This document shows positions 24,759 to 36,939 of a stretch of DNA of 64,000 nt, one piece after another. The translations under genes were made by a program, and so were the position numbers. The first letter of the stretch is position 1; each line of letters opens with the position of its first letter. Under the pieces are notes generated by a model, which was given only the letters and a program-made list of their open reading frames with translations, ran no database searches and had not been told where the DNA came from. Where the stretch lies: NCBI GenBank assembly GCA_020055645.1, contig CM034546.1:31496001-31560000 (forward strand), given 5' to 3'. Source of the DNA: Tomocerus qinae (Eukaryota > Arthropoda > Collembola > Entomobryomorpha > Tomoceridae).

Positions 24759-25535
24759 TCACACTCTTAATACTTTCTTTTCTTTAAGATGGGTTTTTAC
24801 ATGTTCGGTCATAGTGGAGGATTTAGCAAAACTTTTACCGCAAATGCCACATTCAAATGGCTTTTCTCCTGTGTGGGTTCGTCTATGGCAAGTCAAACTT
24901 GAAGGATTAGCAAAACATCTCCCACAAAGTTCACATTTCAATGGCTTTTCACCAGTGTGGATTCTTTCATGTATTTTCAGTTTAGCCAATTGAGCGTAAT
25001 CTTTCCCACAAACTTCGCATTTAAATGGTTTTTCACCAGTATGGATTTTTAAATGCGTAGCCAAACTTGCAGACCATCCAAAGCATTTCCCACAAATGTC
25101 ACATTCAAAAGGTCGTTCTCCAGTGTGCATTATTAAATGACTTTTCAATTTTGAAGACTGCTTAAATCCTTTTCCACATGTTTCACATTTAAATGGGTTT
25201 TCACCAGTGTGGATTCTTGTATGAACTGTCAATTCACTTCTTGTATTAAAACATTTCTCACAAATATCACATTTATGTGGTTTTTCTCCTGTATGGGTTC
25301 TCAAATGATTTTTTAAATGAGTAGATTGAGAAAACCCTTTGCCACAAATGTCACACTTAAATAGAACTTCCCCCGTGTGGATTGTTAAATGAATTTTCAA
25401 ATTACTGCTAGCAGCAAAACCTTTCCCACAAGTGTAACATTTGTATGGCTTTTCCCCGGTATGTATTCTTGTATGTCTTGTCAAATCACAAGAATTTTTA
25501 AAACACTTTCCACAAAATTTACATTTGTACTTCAT
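24759..25535 (-). CDS. C2H2 zinc-finger protein, nine fingers
   Basis: The 258-residue frame is almost entirely nine tandem Krueppel-type fingers of 28 residues, beginning MKYKCKFCGKCFKNS and joined by TGEKP-like linkers. All cysteine and histidine ligands are present; the last finger ends EHVKTHLKEKK. There is no N-terminal effector domain (KRAB, ZAD, BTB) in this frame, so either an upstream exon is missing or this is a bare finger protein. Expected role: sequence-specific nuclear DNA binding, possibly repression of the transposons that crowd this region (inference). Neighbouring relics and the gene at 26093-27568 show a young, unstable cluster. Confidence 0.85.
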   Translation of the reverse strand: MKYKCKFCGKCFKNSCDLTRHTRIHTGEKPYKCYTCGKGFAASSNLKIHLTIHTGEVLFKCDICGKGFSQSTHLKNHLRTHTGEKPHKCDICEKCFNTRSELTVHTRIHTGENPFKCETCGKGFKQSSKLKSHLIMHTGERPFECDICGKCFGWSASLATHLKIHTGEKPFKCEVCGKDYAQLAKLKIHERIHTGEKPLKCELCGRCFANPSSLTCHRRTHTGEKPFECGICGKSFAKSSTMTEHVKTHLKEKKVLRV

Positions 25536-26092
25536 TGTGCTGATAAGATAAAATGTGATATTTCAAATAATATTTGGTAAACGGAGATAAGCTATTTTCA
25601 AGCAGTCAAAAACAAACAAAATAATACGCAGATACAGTTTATAGTTGAACAAAAAGAGTTTGGATTCTTTCGCGCTCCTGTCACTGAACACTACGCGACC
25701 AATCAAATAGTTTTGTTTTATAAATCATAAATCTACCCATCGCAGTGTTTCTGTTCTCTTCGTGGTGGTAAACAAAATGTACACTTGGCAATGCAAAGAA
25801 TTAAAGAATTATATAAAATCAAAGCCAGAATCGCCAAAAAACCACCTTTAATTTTTAAAGGATTGACCATTGTGGTTCCATTTCAACCGGCCTGCGTACA
25901 TACAGACTTTTTCCATTGACATTTTCTATGGACATGCATGTGTTAAAAAGTGAAAACTTAAAACATTATTAAACTAAACAATTTTTTTCCGCTGCATATT
26001 GAAATGCTTTTGGTGGTTGTAACTTTGTAACAGTCTTTAAATGTTTTTCAAAGTAAACAGACCTCAAATTATGGTTTTCTCAAACGCCACAA

Positions 26093-27568
26093 TCAAGAGT
26101 TTCCACCGGCAGTATGTCTTTTTAAATGTCTTTTTAAATTATGGGGCCAAAAAAACCTTTTATCGCAAATATCACATTTAAATGGCGTTTCCCCTGTGTG
26201 CGTATTGATATGCCTTTTTAAATATATGGACAAAGCAAAACTTTTACACAAATGTCACATTCAAATGGTTTTTCACCAGTATGGATTCTTAAATGAATTT
26301 TTAAAATGGATGGCCGAGCAAAAATTTTCTCACAAATGTCACATTTTAACGGGTTATGTTCCTCGCTAAAGTGGGTCATTAATAAATGCTTCTTTAGTTG
26401 GTAGGACCAAGCAAAACTTTGTTCACACGTGTCGCACTTATATGGCTTTTCGCCAGTGTGAATTCTTAAATGTCTTTGTAAATCCAGAGACCAAGCAAAT
26501 CTTTTCTTGCAAATTTCACATTCTAGTGGCTTCTCCTCACTGTGGAATTTTAAGTGTAGATTCAATTGAGAATTGTGAGCCATTCTTTTTCCGCATATGT
26601 CACATTGAAGTAATGGTTTGTCATTGTAGTTTTTCGTATGATTTTCACTTGAAGAGGTACACATTGAAATTGCTTTGGCGCATGTATCAGTATTTGCATA
26701 ATGCTCCTTTAAATGAGAGGACCTTGAAAAACGTTTTCCACAAGTGCCACACTCGAATGGCTTGTCCCCAGTGTGAATTCCTAAATGCCTTGCCAAAGTC
26801 GAGTACAAAGCGAAAGATTTCCCACAAATGTCACATTCATAGGGCTTTTCGCCAGTGTGGGTTCTTATATGCCTTTGTAAATCACCGGCCCAAGCAAAAC
26901 TTTTATCGCAACTGTCACATTTAAAAGGCTTTTTCCCGCTATGCATTTTTAAATGCTGATTCAATTGAGAATTGCTACCAAAACTTTTTCCGCAGCTGTC
27001 GCATTGAAATAATTTTTCATCAGTGTGAATTTTTGTATGTTCTTTTACTCTCGAGGACGTAGTAAAACTTTTCCCACAAATTTCACATTGAAATAGTTTT
27101 TCGTTAGTGTGTAATTTTTTATGTGTTTTCAAACTTGTGAGTGTAGTAAATGTTTTGCCACAAATGTCGCATTGAAGTTTCTTTACGTCATTGAGGTTTT
27201 GTTTATGATTGTTCAAATTTGATGACCCAGAATTTTTCCCAGTGTGGATTGTTAAATGATTTTTTAAGTTACAGGATCTTGAAAACCGTTTCCCATATGT
27301 CACATTCAAATGGCTTATCACCGGTATGGGTTCTTAAATGACTTGTCAAATTCGAGGATGTAACAAATGTTTTTCTGCATACATTACATTCAAATGGTTT
27401 TTCGCCTGTATGCCGTCTTAAATGAATTTTCAAAACCGACGATTCAGAAAAACATTTCCCACAAATGTCACATTCAAATGATTTCTCACTAGTGTGGGTT
27501 CTTAAGTGTGTTTTCAAACCATAGATTTTCGAGTACGATTTTCCACATATGTCGCATTCAAATGCCAT
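26093..27568 (-). pseudogene. C2H2 zinc-finger gene, about 16 fingers, two frameshifts
   Basis: ATG 27568 (AAAATGG context) starts MAFECDICGKSYS. Three full fingers follow, then finger 4 loses its second cysteine through a two-base deletion near 27291-27297 and the frame changes. The next frame runs through about eleven fingers, one of them degraded (HLKEHYANTDTC), until a one-base loss near 26246-26249 puts the last fingers out of frame; read in the shifted frame they end at TGA 26093. An AG acceptor (TTGCCACAG) just upstream suggests a 5' exon may exist. It could be a decaying gene, or assembly errors in an otherwise live one. A short gene ending at the first shift is also possible. Confidence 0.75.
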
Positions 27569-28049
27569 TTTTCCAATTTGATATTGTTGACCACTAGAAG
27601 GTATACAATGAAACAATTTGTATTCTGCCCTGGTGAACAACTGTGGCAACAAAATGATTTAGAAATATTTTTACAGTTAGTTATCAGATTTGTCTTGAGT
27701 CTTAATGTAAATACAGATGACAAAACATTCCAATAAGTGTGTGATAAATGACACCTCCTTTCGGTTGAAACAACTGCTCACTGCAACAATAAGAATTCCA
27801 TTTTTATGAATTTTTTAGTTAATATATATCAAGATGGCTATTATTTTCAATGGCTGCACCATTATTGTTCAAAACTTACCGCAGTGTAATTAAATGTCAT
27901 CTAGTTATTTCGTAATTTAATATATACCAAATTATTTACCAAGTTGATACCAAATTAAAGATAACACTACTTTTATCATTTCTTCCAAGTAATTATTTAT
28001 TATTATTAATTACTTGTGTGAGTGTGTGTTATAATGTTATTCCCTATAT

Positions 28050-28535
28050 TGTCGGGGTATAGTAAGATTAGTCATAGAGATATGTAAACCGCCGACAATT
28101 ATGTAAACGCGAGTCTGCTGAGAGTCATCCAATGGCTTCACTCGTGTCGGGGTATAGTAAGATTAGTCATAGAGATATGTAAACCGCCGACAATTATGTA
28201 AACGCGGGGCTGCCGTGAGCCAGCCAATGGCTGCACTAGTGAGTGAAGCCATTGGATGACTCTCAGCAGACTTGTGGGAAGAGTCGGGAGAACTAAGTTA
28301 GACGCGGACGAGAGAAGGTGCGAGACTGGAGCCAATAAATAAGTGTGGGACAGAGAAACGAGATCTGGTCTTTGGTTTGGAGTTATTGGCATCTTGGCAT
28401 TATTGGCATCTTCGGGACTTGACTGACACTGACCTGACCGGTAAGAAGGACATTCGGATAGGACCTCTCCTAATTACCCGTGGCAATACCTGAAGAGCGC
28501 ATCACCCACAGGGACGGAGGCTTTTCCGTACGACA
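28050..28535. mobile_element. Solo LTR
   Basis: The 486-bp segment starts TGTCGGGG and ends TACGACA. It is flanked by the 4-bp duplication ATAT (28046-28049 and 28536-28539), typical of Gypsy-type insertion. AATAAA lies inside near 28335, as expected of an LTR polyadenylation signal on the plus strand. The first 95 bp are tandemly repeated (28050-28144 and 28145-28239), and 28112-28143 is repeated inverted at 28243-28273. No internal retroviral coding region is present. Nothing is recognised in 27740-28049. Confidence 0.75.
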
Positions 28536-28539
28536 ATAT

Positions 28540-29811
28540 CATACCAGATGCGCTTATTTGTTATTTAACAGACAACAGAAAAGAATCAACAGACATAAGT
28601 CATAAGTCGAACAGTTAGAATAAAATGAAGAAATTAATTTGCGTACTATTCAATGATCAAAATCAAAAGTATCGAGCATTTTAATTTTTAATTCTGATCT
28701 GAACTGAACTGAAACGTGAAACCTTTTATGATTTTTTACTTTCACCTCTCACCTGATTCAAATATAAATTTTCGCGGTTGTAAAAGCATTTCCTTCTTTC
28801 CTTGAATTAAAGGATTTTATACATTCATGTTATATGTACACTGAGACTACCGTAGTAATACGGCACCGTAATCATAGAGATTCGGTAGCTATAATTCATT
28901 GAGTGGAACACGAGTGCAATAATATTATTAATCTTTTTAGGAAATTAAAAAAAACTGAACCACAACTAAATTTTAAAAATAATTTCTCCAAGCAATCTTT
29001 CAAGTTTCCAGCAATCCTGGAAACTTGCTTCACCTGTGTGATCCTTTTACTTCCGGAACAAATATATTAGTCAATTCATCCTACGATTACGATTGAAAAT
29101 TAAATGAATTATCCATGATCAGGTTGAGTAGGATAGTAGGATTACAAATGCACTGTCTTTAACCAATCACGTGTACAGAACTGAGTTTTTGATGGCTGGG
29201 GTCTAACATTCCATATAGATGTTTTAATTATCTATATATATTCACAAATTTTTTTTAGTTTTTTGACCAAAATGAGTCTAATAATCGCTTGAAAATGAAA
29301 TATTTTGCCATTTTTGAGAAAAAATTCTTTTTTCTTGGATTTTGGGGAGGGCTTCAGCCCCTAAAGCCCCATCAATACGTCCTTGTTTTTAACACAACAA
29401 CAGTTACCCTCTGGTACACACACCTAGTATAGTCTAAGTGTCCAAATCCTACTCGAAAGGTCGAACAGAAGGCAACAGAAACTTCAATGGAAATAATAAT
29501 AACAAAATAATAACCACAAAAATGCATTCTTTAGGTCTTACATCCTATCGCCTCTGAAACCAAGTCCATAATACTGTGATTTATGCGTCTTCTATCCACA
29601 TACCTTTAAAAATTCTAATTGCAAGTCATGAAGATAAACTTTTGACGAGAATGGAGAAAAATATATTCGGTAATTGATCCAATTTGACGATTTATGTTGA
29701 TTAACATTTAAGATTGTAAAAAAGTAAGAAAAGTGAAAAGTAAGATTTCGTGGGCACGTTTTATTTTTTAAAGATATATAAACAACAAATATTAAACAAT
29801 AAATTAGAAAA
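28540..29811. other. Intergenic, no gene recognised
   Basis: AT-rich sequence between the solo LTR and the SMYD4 gene. A short GC stretch (GGGGAGGGCTTCAGCCCC) near 29345 is the only notable feature. Confidence 0.5.
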
Positions 29812-32325
29812 TCACAAGTGGATTAAATGCACAACAGTCCTCCGTAATAAATCCTGACAAACTTGAAATAAAGAATAGTTAGGTTGGAAATTCTGACTCA
29901 AAAAATCTGATTCTTCTGCCAAAATTTCGAATGCTTTGGCAAATTTCTCTTTTCTAATCAGTTCTTGAGCCTCCTCTACTCTTAGTCCCAACACTCCGAG
30001 TCTCATAGCCATAACTTCTGAATTTTTGGTGTTCACCGGATATTTTTCTATCGGATCAGTCACAGTAGAATCCACAGAGTATTTCCTTGAACAAGCATAA
30101 CAGCAGCAATCAAATTTGTAATTTTGCCGTAAATAATTTTGTCTATCTTCGTACTTCATTCTGGTAAATGGAGCTTTGTAAGAGATGAGAATTTCCTCTC
30201 CAGCACAAAGTCTCCTTGAAGTTACCACTGAGGCTTTGTTGAGTTTTGTATGCTTAACGAATATTGCATTGGGATCACAGGAATGGTTGCATAAAGCTAC
30301 CAGGGGAAACACTCCTACAGCATATGCTGAAACAACCGGACTTTTTGACAGAGATTTCGCTTTGGCATTCCAGAATGGAAGGGACAGAGACCCTAGAGTC
30401 GGAGTGTACCATTCGCTCAACGTGAGAATATTGTATTGCAGATTTTCAAAATGCTGTAGAAATAAAGATGAAATAAAATCCTTAAAGTCCTCTTGTGATA
30501 GCAACTGGCAGCCATTCACGTCTTTGAAATAGCCAGTCAATTCTTCCAAAATGTGTGTTAGTAAGAGACATTTGAATTCGTAAGGAACTTGTGGCTTGGA
30601 AGACTGTAATGAGTTAAAATCATATTCAGTTGTATGTGGCACTAAATGGTACACAGATCTGTAAGAGTTAGAGTCGTAGACACAATTTTCGTCAAATCCA
30701 GAAATTATTCCATTTTTCTTTGTAGTAGTTTCATTTTGACAATTTTTGGTTTTACCATCGGCGGAATTGGAAGTGACATGGTCCAATGTGCCATTTTTGA
30801 AAAGTTGGTATAAAGCTATAGGGCCCGTTTTGATTAAGATTCGCACTGCGAGAAGAATTTCATTACTATGAAGGGCTTCTGTGGAATGGAAATAGGGAAA
30901 CAGGGCGTGCTCCACTTTATGGAACTCTTTCATCGCCTTCGTCAAGCACTCTTGGTCACAGTAGAATCCCTAAAAATTTTTAAAAAGTGTGCTCCATAAA
31001 CATTTTGACAAATATTATAAAATTATCGTAATATATTTATACAGATTATTATTATTTTATGAAGGCACATAAAATATTATTTATAAGGCAAGGCAATATT
31101 AAAGTATTTAAAAATATTTTGTAAAACATAATATAGCATTGAAAATTGAAAAGGTTGGAAAAAATAATATCCTTCTCAAAAAATAGACTGGAAAAAAGTT
31201 TCTCTGGTTTTTTTGGTTAAACGGCTTTGCTTGAAGATAAAATAAAATAAATATGATAAATATAAATTAAAAAACTATGATTTAGTTCGAAAAATAATTT
31301 AGAGGTGACTTACAAAAGTACACTGAGGACACGGTACACCCCCAATAATCGGTTTTGTGCAATAAGAACAGTGTTCAGTATCCCAAAGCAAGGCTTTCTC
31401 CAGGACTGTACAGAAGGGAGTCTCCACTAACACTGAAGTTCCTGCAAAAATTAAAACAATTTTAATTCAATGTGCCTAAACATAGAAAATTACTGAAATA
31501 TTTCTTTCTAAAACGTTTTATAATCACCTGCTGGAATATCTTTAGTAGCAATCAATCGTCTCCCACATTCTGGATTGTACTTGACGTCCACAAAATTTTC
31601 TGCACATTTTAAGTTTGGATTTTTTGATTTTAATTCGGAGAAATGCTTCTCAAAATATTCTAATCCTTCGTTTTCTACGCAATTCTTTTTGCCATTTTCC
31701 ATGTCTTTCTGTATTTTCATCTTTTCACATTTAGCCTGTCTATCTTTAAGCTTATTATGCATCTGCTCATCATATTTGTCATACTTAAGAGCAGAAAGTA
31801 CATCTTGAAGTGCATAATGAGGCTCGTTTATAAAAAGAAATAGAGCTGATCGATTAGAGTAAGCCAGACCTAGTTCTTCTGTCTCATTTGGTGCAAATGC
31901 AAGTGCCAAATTATAACCTCGGAAAGCGTTAGAAATGTCCTTCGCTTTGTAAGCTCGGTTTCCAGTTTCTCTTAAAGCGGAAGAAATTTCTGATGATTTT
32001 TGAAAACCTGAAAAACAATTTTAAAAATAGAATATTTATTAATCCTTTTACTGTGAAAACTTTCCAAAATTACAATCTAAAAATTAAATTAGACTGAATA
32101 ATTACGTTCAGAGTTTTTGCATGAAATTGGCTGCCAATTGAAGTACTTTTTAAAGCATTTTAATTTTTCTAAATTATTTTGACATTTCCCGTAAACTTCT
32201 TTTGCAATTGGCAAATCCTTTTTCAGGTTCTCGTTGAAATTTGAGAGCACTAAATTATAATGGTGATTATCCAAAAAATAAGACCCTTTCCAAATTTCTC
32301 GTAGAAACGATGTGTCACAATCCAT
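29812..32325 (-). CDS. SMYD4: SET and MYND domain protein, SMYD4-like
   Basis: Four exons with matching phases: 32325-32106, 32007-31528, 31441-31314 and 30969-29812, all GT-AG, giving 661 residues. ATG 32325 is used because the open frame before it has only TTG. Exon 2 encodes TPR-type helices (RETGNRAYKAKDISNAF, LAYSNRSALFL) in the place where SMYD4 has its N-terminal TPRs. Exons 3 and 4 together form the MYND zinc finger (CSYC, CPQC, then FYCDQECL). The SET core has NHSCDPN at about 504-510 and ISYKAPF, followed by the post-SET cysteines CCCYAC. SMYD proteins are lysine methyltransferases or related regulators acting on histone and non-histone substrates; the arthropod SMYD4 substrate is not settled. 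The frame is intact and family length is normal. Confidence 0.88.
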
Positions 32326-33854
32326 GTTGCACAAATATTTTAATTTACAGTGAAACTTAAACTGTAATTATAACGTCTACTTAAAATAGATACTAATATT
32401 AAGAAACTTATTTGTATCTATTAAGTTTTAAGAATACTAACTCGAATAAGAGTTGGTGACTAAATGTTCATTTTGGCTGAATAGCAATCCCATATACTCA
32501 TTTCATATTCATGATAGTAGCCCAACTTGAATCGTCTTGCCGTTGCATGTACATACATTGTTGGTATTGAGGGAGAACCCACTTAGATGAAAGATACGGA
32601 ATTCCGGTTTAAACACCGGTCGGGTAGTTGCATGTTTAGGAGATGCCCTATTGAATTTACATGTGAGCATTTGTAGGTAAAGCGTGAATGGAGATGCATT
32701 TAGTAGAAAAAAATTTAGCTGCTACCTGCCAAAACCCTTTCCCTTCTTTCTATAGCCAAAATTCTATTTTTACTTTTGGTAATGCATGAAGATTGATAGA
32801 GATCATTATGGTCATATACAATAGTCTTTTGTGTTGGGTTAATGAGCTACTATCCCGCAGTGTATATTATTAGATGCACTCTGTTCTTCAATACTCAGTT
32901 GTACATGTACATCTTAAATTAGAAAGAGCTTTTCGCAATTAGTTAGCAGTCCACGTGCTTTGTTTCAATTCCAGACGTAGAAAAACAAGTTCCTACCTAG
33001 AAATGTATAAATAGAAAATATTGGACTTGAAATTTTTACAGAGTTTAAATATAAGATGCCATTTATTATTTACCAATTTTGCAAGTTACGTAATTAATGC
33101 AATAAAGTAACTAATGAACACATTTTAAAAGCATTATAACGATTAAATAATAAAATCATAATAAAATATCTTTACAGCCTATGTAGTTGCACACTTAGTC
33201 TTTTTTCAATGATTTTTAAAATAGCACCTTCCGTTTAGGAGCCACAATGCCTAGACTTCTTATATTCTATATCTTGTCAAAATAATTTCTCGAGTTCACA
33301 CTTTTTTGTTTCGTTTGTCACTTGAGTTTTTCCTCTGGGATTCATTGCTCTAAGAAAGTTTTAGAAGTGGAACTGAATTGAATGGATTATACGAACAATC
33401 TGTAAACTCAGATCTTAGATAAATTATGAAAAATCTCTCTTGACAACAAAACTTATTTTGAAAGAGCAGAGACCCGAAATTCGCATTCTATCGCAAATGA
33501 CAAACCCCAATTTATGCAGTTGCAGTTGACCTTAGAAGTCGATTTCGGAGACGGCAAGGATGTTATACATCCATAATATGTTTAAATGGCCTATAAGTCA
33601 CATCGATTTTATTTTGGTATTTTGGGAAAATTTGGCATTTGCCCCTCCCCCTCTTTGCCCCATTTTTGTTTTTAGTCCTATTGTTCGTTCAGAAAAATTG
33701 GAAAGTTCAAAATCTGAAAGGTTTTTTGGGATATTTAAATGTTACCATGGTTATTTAGATTTTTGTCTTCAGTGAAATAAAATTTACCAGTAAACTAAGA
33801 TTTCAAAATGATCAACATGTAAAAAGCCACACAGGACTATCTAATTTTCCTAAA
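32326..33854. other. Intergenic, no gene recognised
   Basis: AT-rich sequence upstream of SMYD4, presumably containing its promoter. No TATA box, RNA gene or coding frame stood out. Confidence 0.5.
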
Positions 33855-34608
33855 CTGAATTTAGGTAGCGGGATCTCGTTTCCTCCAATCCCGTTTCCTC
33901 CAAATGATCGATGCCAAATAACCAATCGTTTGTTTCCTCCAAACTTAATAAAATACTCTAACATCCGAACAAAAAACTTTAAAAAAGAAACATGCTACTT
34001 GTTAGGCTTGAATTTTTTTAAGAAAGGTAAAAAAAGAAGCAAAAAATTGACGGGAACCAAATAACAGAATGGGCCTTACCATGGCCTTTTAGTTTTGCTG
34101 TTGAAACGGTTTGCGATACGAAATAGGTAAATCAATCTCGGCGGCCATTTTGACCAAAATCCCAAGTTGCAACATTGCCTTCTAAAATAATATTACACGT
34201 CTCATCATACTATTTTTTGCTTCTTTCTGACCCAACTCCTAACCAAATTTAACTGTTTGTGTATAAAACATTGCTACATAATGGTGTAAGGAGAGTCCAC
34301 TAGCGAACTTTGCTATATAGGTTTCTGAAGATTTATAAGGATTTTTTTCTGAGAAAAGTCCCTTATCTCTACCTTTGCTATAATTCTTCACCATTGACTG
34401 TCCCATCCCATCCTAGTAATCGTTCTGCATTTATTCCGTTTCCAACAACATAGCACAAATTTAGATATTTGAGGATAAATTAGTGAAAAAATTCTCTTAT
34501 AAACTATCAAAATCACTTAGGTGAAATTCTGTATTTGACCCTCCTTATACAGTTTATGCTTCTTGTAGGAAACAGAGGAGGAAACGAGATCCCGCTGCTT
34601 AAATTCAG
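33855..34608. mobile_element. TIR element (MITE)
   Basis: The ends are inverted copies: the left reads CTGAATTTAGGTAGCGGG then ATCTCGTTTCCTCC, and the right ends with the complement, with two or three mismatches. The motif GTTTCCTCCAA repeats three times near the left end. No transposase is seen, and the target duplication is unclear. A similar single terminus occurs near 755-790. Confidence 0.7.
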
Positions 34609-34869
34609 CCCGCAATAATAAAATTTCTAAATATCCAGAGGGGACTGATAATTTTTTGTTCAGTTTTGTTCGGCTGGATAAATTACCAAGTGATTTCGGG
34701 TGTTATATTTGTTTGGTGTCAAGGATTAAATCATTAAAATTTTTCCCAATTTATCTACGATTTGAGTTTACAGGTCATTCGTCTATGGGATTCAATTATC
34801 ATCAATAGATTACTCTCGACATATTCATTCGAAAGTTTCAAAAGTTGGTCAATGATTTAGTTATAGTAT

Positions 34870-35545
34870 TTACCTTTTTGATGGGAAAAGTGGATTTTCA
34901 AGACCAAATCGAAACCTTTTCTTTCTTCGACGGGCTTCCTGTTCGTGTCCTTTGAAAGTCGATCTTTTAGATCTTCAATTAAAATTCTCTGAATTTTCTT
35001 TGGACAAGAGATTCGATTAGTCACTTCTTCTCTGGCCATTTTTGAATTAATTTTAGGTGGAAGCAAGGCAAATAGACTGATTCCGGCCCCCTCCTCCCCC
35101 TCCATCCTCCCCCTCCCTGGCATCAGGTGGGTTCAGTAGAGGGAGGTCCCATAAGAGAGTTTGAACTTTTATATGGGACTTGCAATTTACTCCTGAAGGG
35201 TGGGTATCCATGACCAGAATGGGACTCCGGAATGGGACTAATTTCAAAAGAAAGTCCCATATAATAGATCAAACTCTCTTATGGGACTTTCTCTACTGAA
35301 CCCACCTGATGCGGGGAAGGGGGAGGGGCGGGAAGAGGAGAGGGGGAGGAGGGGGCGGGAATCAGTCTATTTGCCTTGGGTGGAAGTGAGAAAACATTTT
35401 GTTATTAGAAATTATGTGACTGACCATCATTGCTTTCTTGAGGTTTATTTTCCACTAACCTTTCGTTTGTTCTAGTATTTCGAGAACCAAAAGTCTGATT
35501 TCTAGCCAGCCTTTTTTCAAAGGAAACCACAGTTTGTGATTCTTT
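34870..35545 (-). pseudogene. Broken partial paralogue of the CARD/NB-ARC gene
   Basis: Minus-strand words WLEIRLLVLEILEQT (near 35475) and EDLKDRLSKDTNRK (near 34950) align with WVEIRHLVLEILKQT and QELKDRLSKDKNR of the gene at 38851-46278. The similarity covers only the CARD end, the linker and the sequence up to the P-loop. Stops, frame changes and a 315-bp MITE split it, so it is a dead fragment of a tandem duplicate. Confidence 0.8.
35064..35378. mobile_element. hAT-type MITE with 8-bp target duplication
   Basis: Inverted ends begin CAAGGCAAATAGACTGATTCC and the arms extend about 100 bp, including C-rich/G-rich tracts and CTACTGAACCCACCTGATGC. The exact duplication GGTGGAAG flanks it (35056-35063 and 35379-35386). 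An 8-bp duplication is diagnostic of hAT (or P-like) insertion. It lies inside the NB-ARC relic. Confidence 0.88.
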
Positions 35546-35875
35546 CATGAAGGGCCTCAACTTTTGCTTGGCGCCTTGGCGCAGTAATAAGTAATAACGT
35601 TAGGACTTCTTTCATCAGATATAGCCATCTTATAATGAATTGCAATAACTACATTCATTTCTGTTTCTCACATGTATTATTTCAAGTAGAAGAAATAATC
35701 CTCGTTGATATTTTTGCAATGCCACCAATTAACAGACATAGCATGTTTAACATTTTAAGATGAAGGTACATTTTCATAGGTCCAGTTAAATCACACACAG
35801 GGTAAATGTATTAACATTTTGGACATTCAATTCGAAGAATAGGACCTTTTTAATGCAAAATAATAATTTAATTAT

Positions 35876-36262
35876 ATATCATAACATAACTGACTTTGCC
35901 AATAAATTAAATCCCTCGTCATGCTCGGGGATCTCCGTCGTTTTGAATGACAAGCCAATGAATCATGAATATTGTACTACTAAAAATTGTACCTATAATT
36001 ATTATTTTATTTATTTTTTAATTGGACTATGAAACTAAATAATAATCAAAAAGTTTTTATTGGAAACAGGAGAAGTAAATTCAGAAACGTTCTGAATGAT
36101 TTAAATAGCGTTTGTAATATCTTCTACAAATTATTAAATTATTGCAATAATTTTTCAAATATAAAATCGGTTGTCGTTGTCGTATTTGTAATGTATGTAC
36201 AGGAAAAATAGGAAAATCAAGTAAATATAACATCAATGAATTTGACTGTGCTGGCGATAGCA
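35876..36262. repeat. Dispersed repeat, copy 2
   Basis: It matches 5104-5698 in the same orientation but lacks that copy's 250-bp middle part. It ends just before the MITE at 36275. Confidence 0.65.
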
Positions 36263-36274
36263 GACTATGGGTGG

Positions 36275-36525
36275 CAGGGAACAAAAAAGGACCTTTTTTG
36301 CCTTTTACCTTTTTTGTCTTTTTTATAAAGAAGGTAGGAATAAGATTTAAAAAGCAGTCATTTTTGCCTTTTTACCTTTTTTGATGTAGCAACGTGCCCC
36401 ATTACTTCCACTTTACATGTAAATAAGGTAACAATGGTAAAAAGGTAAAAAGGACTGCTTTTTTTAGAAAGTAGTACTTTTTACCTTTTTTGTAAAAAAG
36501 CTAGGAGTACCTTTTTTGTTTCCTG
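36275..36525. mobile_element. Short hAT-type MITE
   Basis: The 251-bp element has inverted ends CAGGGAACAAAAAAGG and CCTTTTTTGTTTCCTG and is dominated by AAAAAGG/CCTTTTT tracts. Near-identical 8-bp flanks ATGGGTGG (36267-36274) and ATGGATGG (36526-36533) look like a target duplication with one substitution. Confidence 0.75.
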
Positions 36526-36939
36526 ATGGATGGACATTGCTTATCACATTCACTTGAGACAATAGTCCAACTCAGTTACTGACCGTCCACCCCATACATA
36601 GCCTTTGAAACAAACTTTCTTTGCATTTTCCACTAGTCTTCCCAAAATGCCAGATGATCGCCGAAACGAAACGAAACGGGTACTGCCTTTGAGTCATACG
36701 ATGTTTGAATGCAATTTTGGTTGCAGACACTCATCTATACATAAGGCATAAGGTAATAATAAATAGCAAACAATAAACAATTTATATTCGCATTGGAAAT
36801 TAGTCACTGCAAACAATCATTTGTGTTGTTTTTAATATTGCTAGTGGAATTATAGCTAGTTTTAGAGCCGAAAATGAAATAAATTAGTAGAGCATGGATT
36901 ACATTACAAAATCATTTTATGTATTTTATTATAATATTA

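Noticed and set aside
26442-26924. 160-codon plus-strand ORF
   Set aside because: Antisense shadow of the zinc-finger array; its period follows the 84-bp finger unit.
28138-28392. 84-codon minus-strand ORF
   Set aside because: It falls within the solo LTR and its internal duplication.
34857-35247. Two overlapping minus-strand ORFs with Gly/Pro runs
   Set aside because: The runs come from the hAT MITE arm; only the part matching the NB-ARC gene is meaningful, as a relic.
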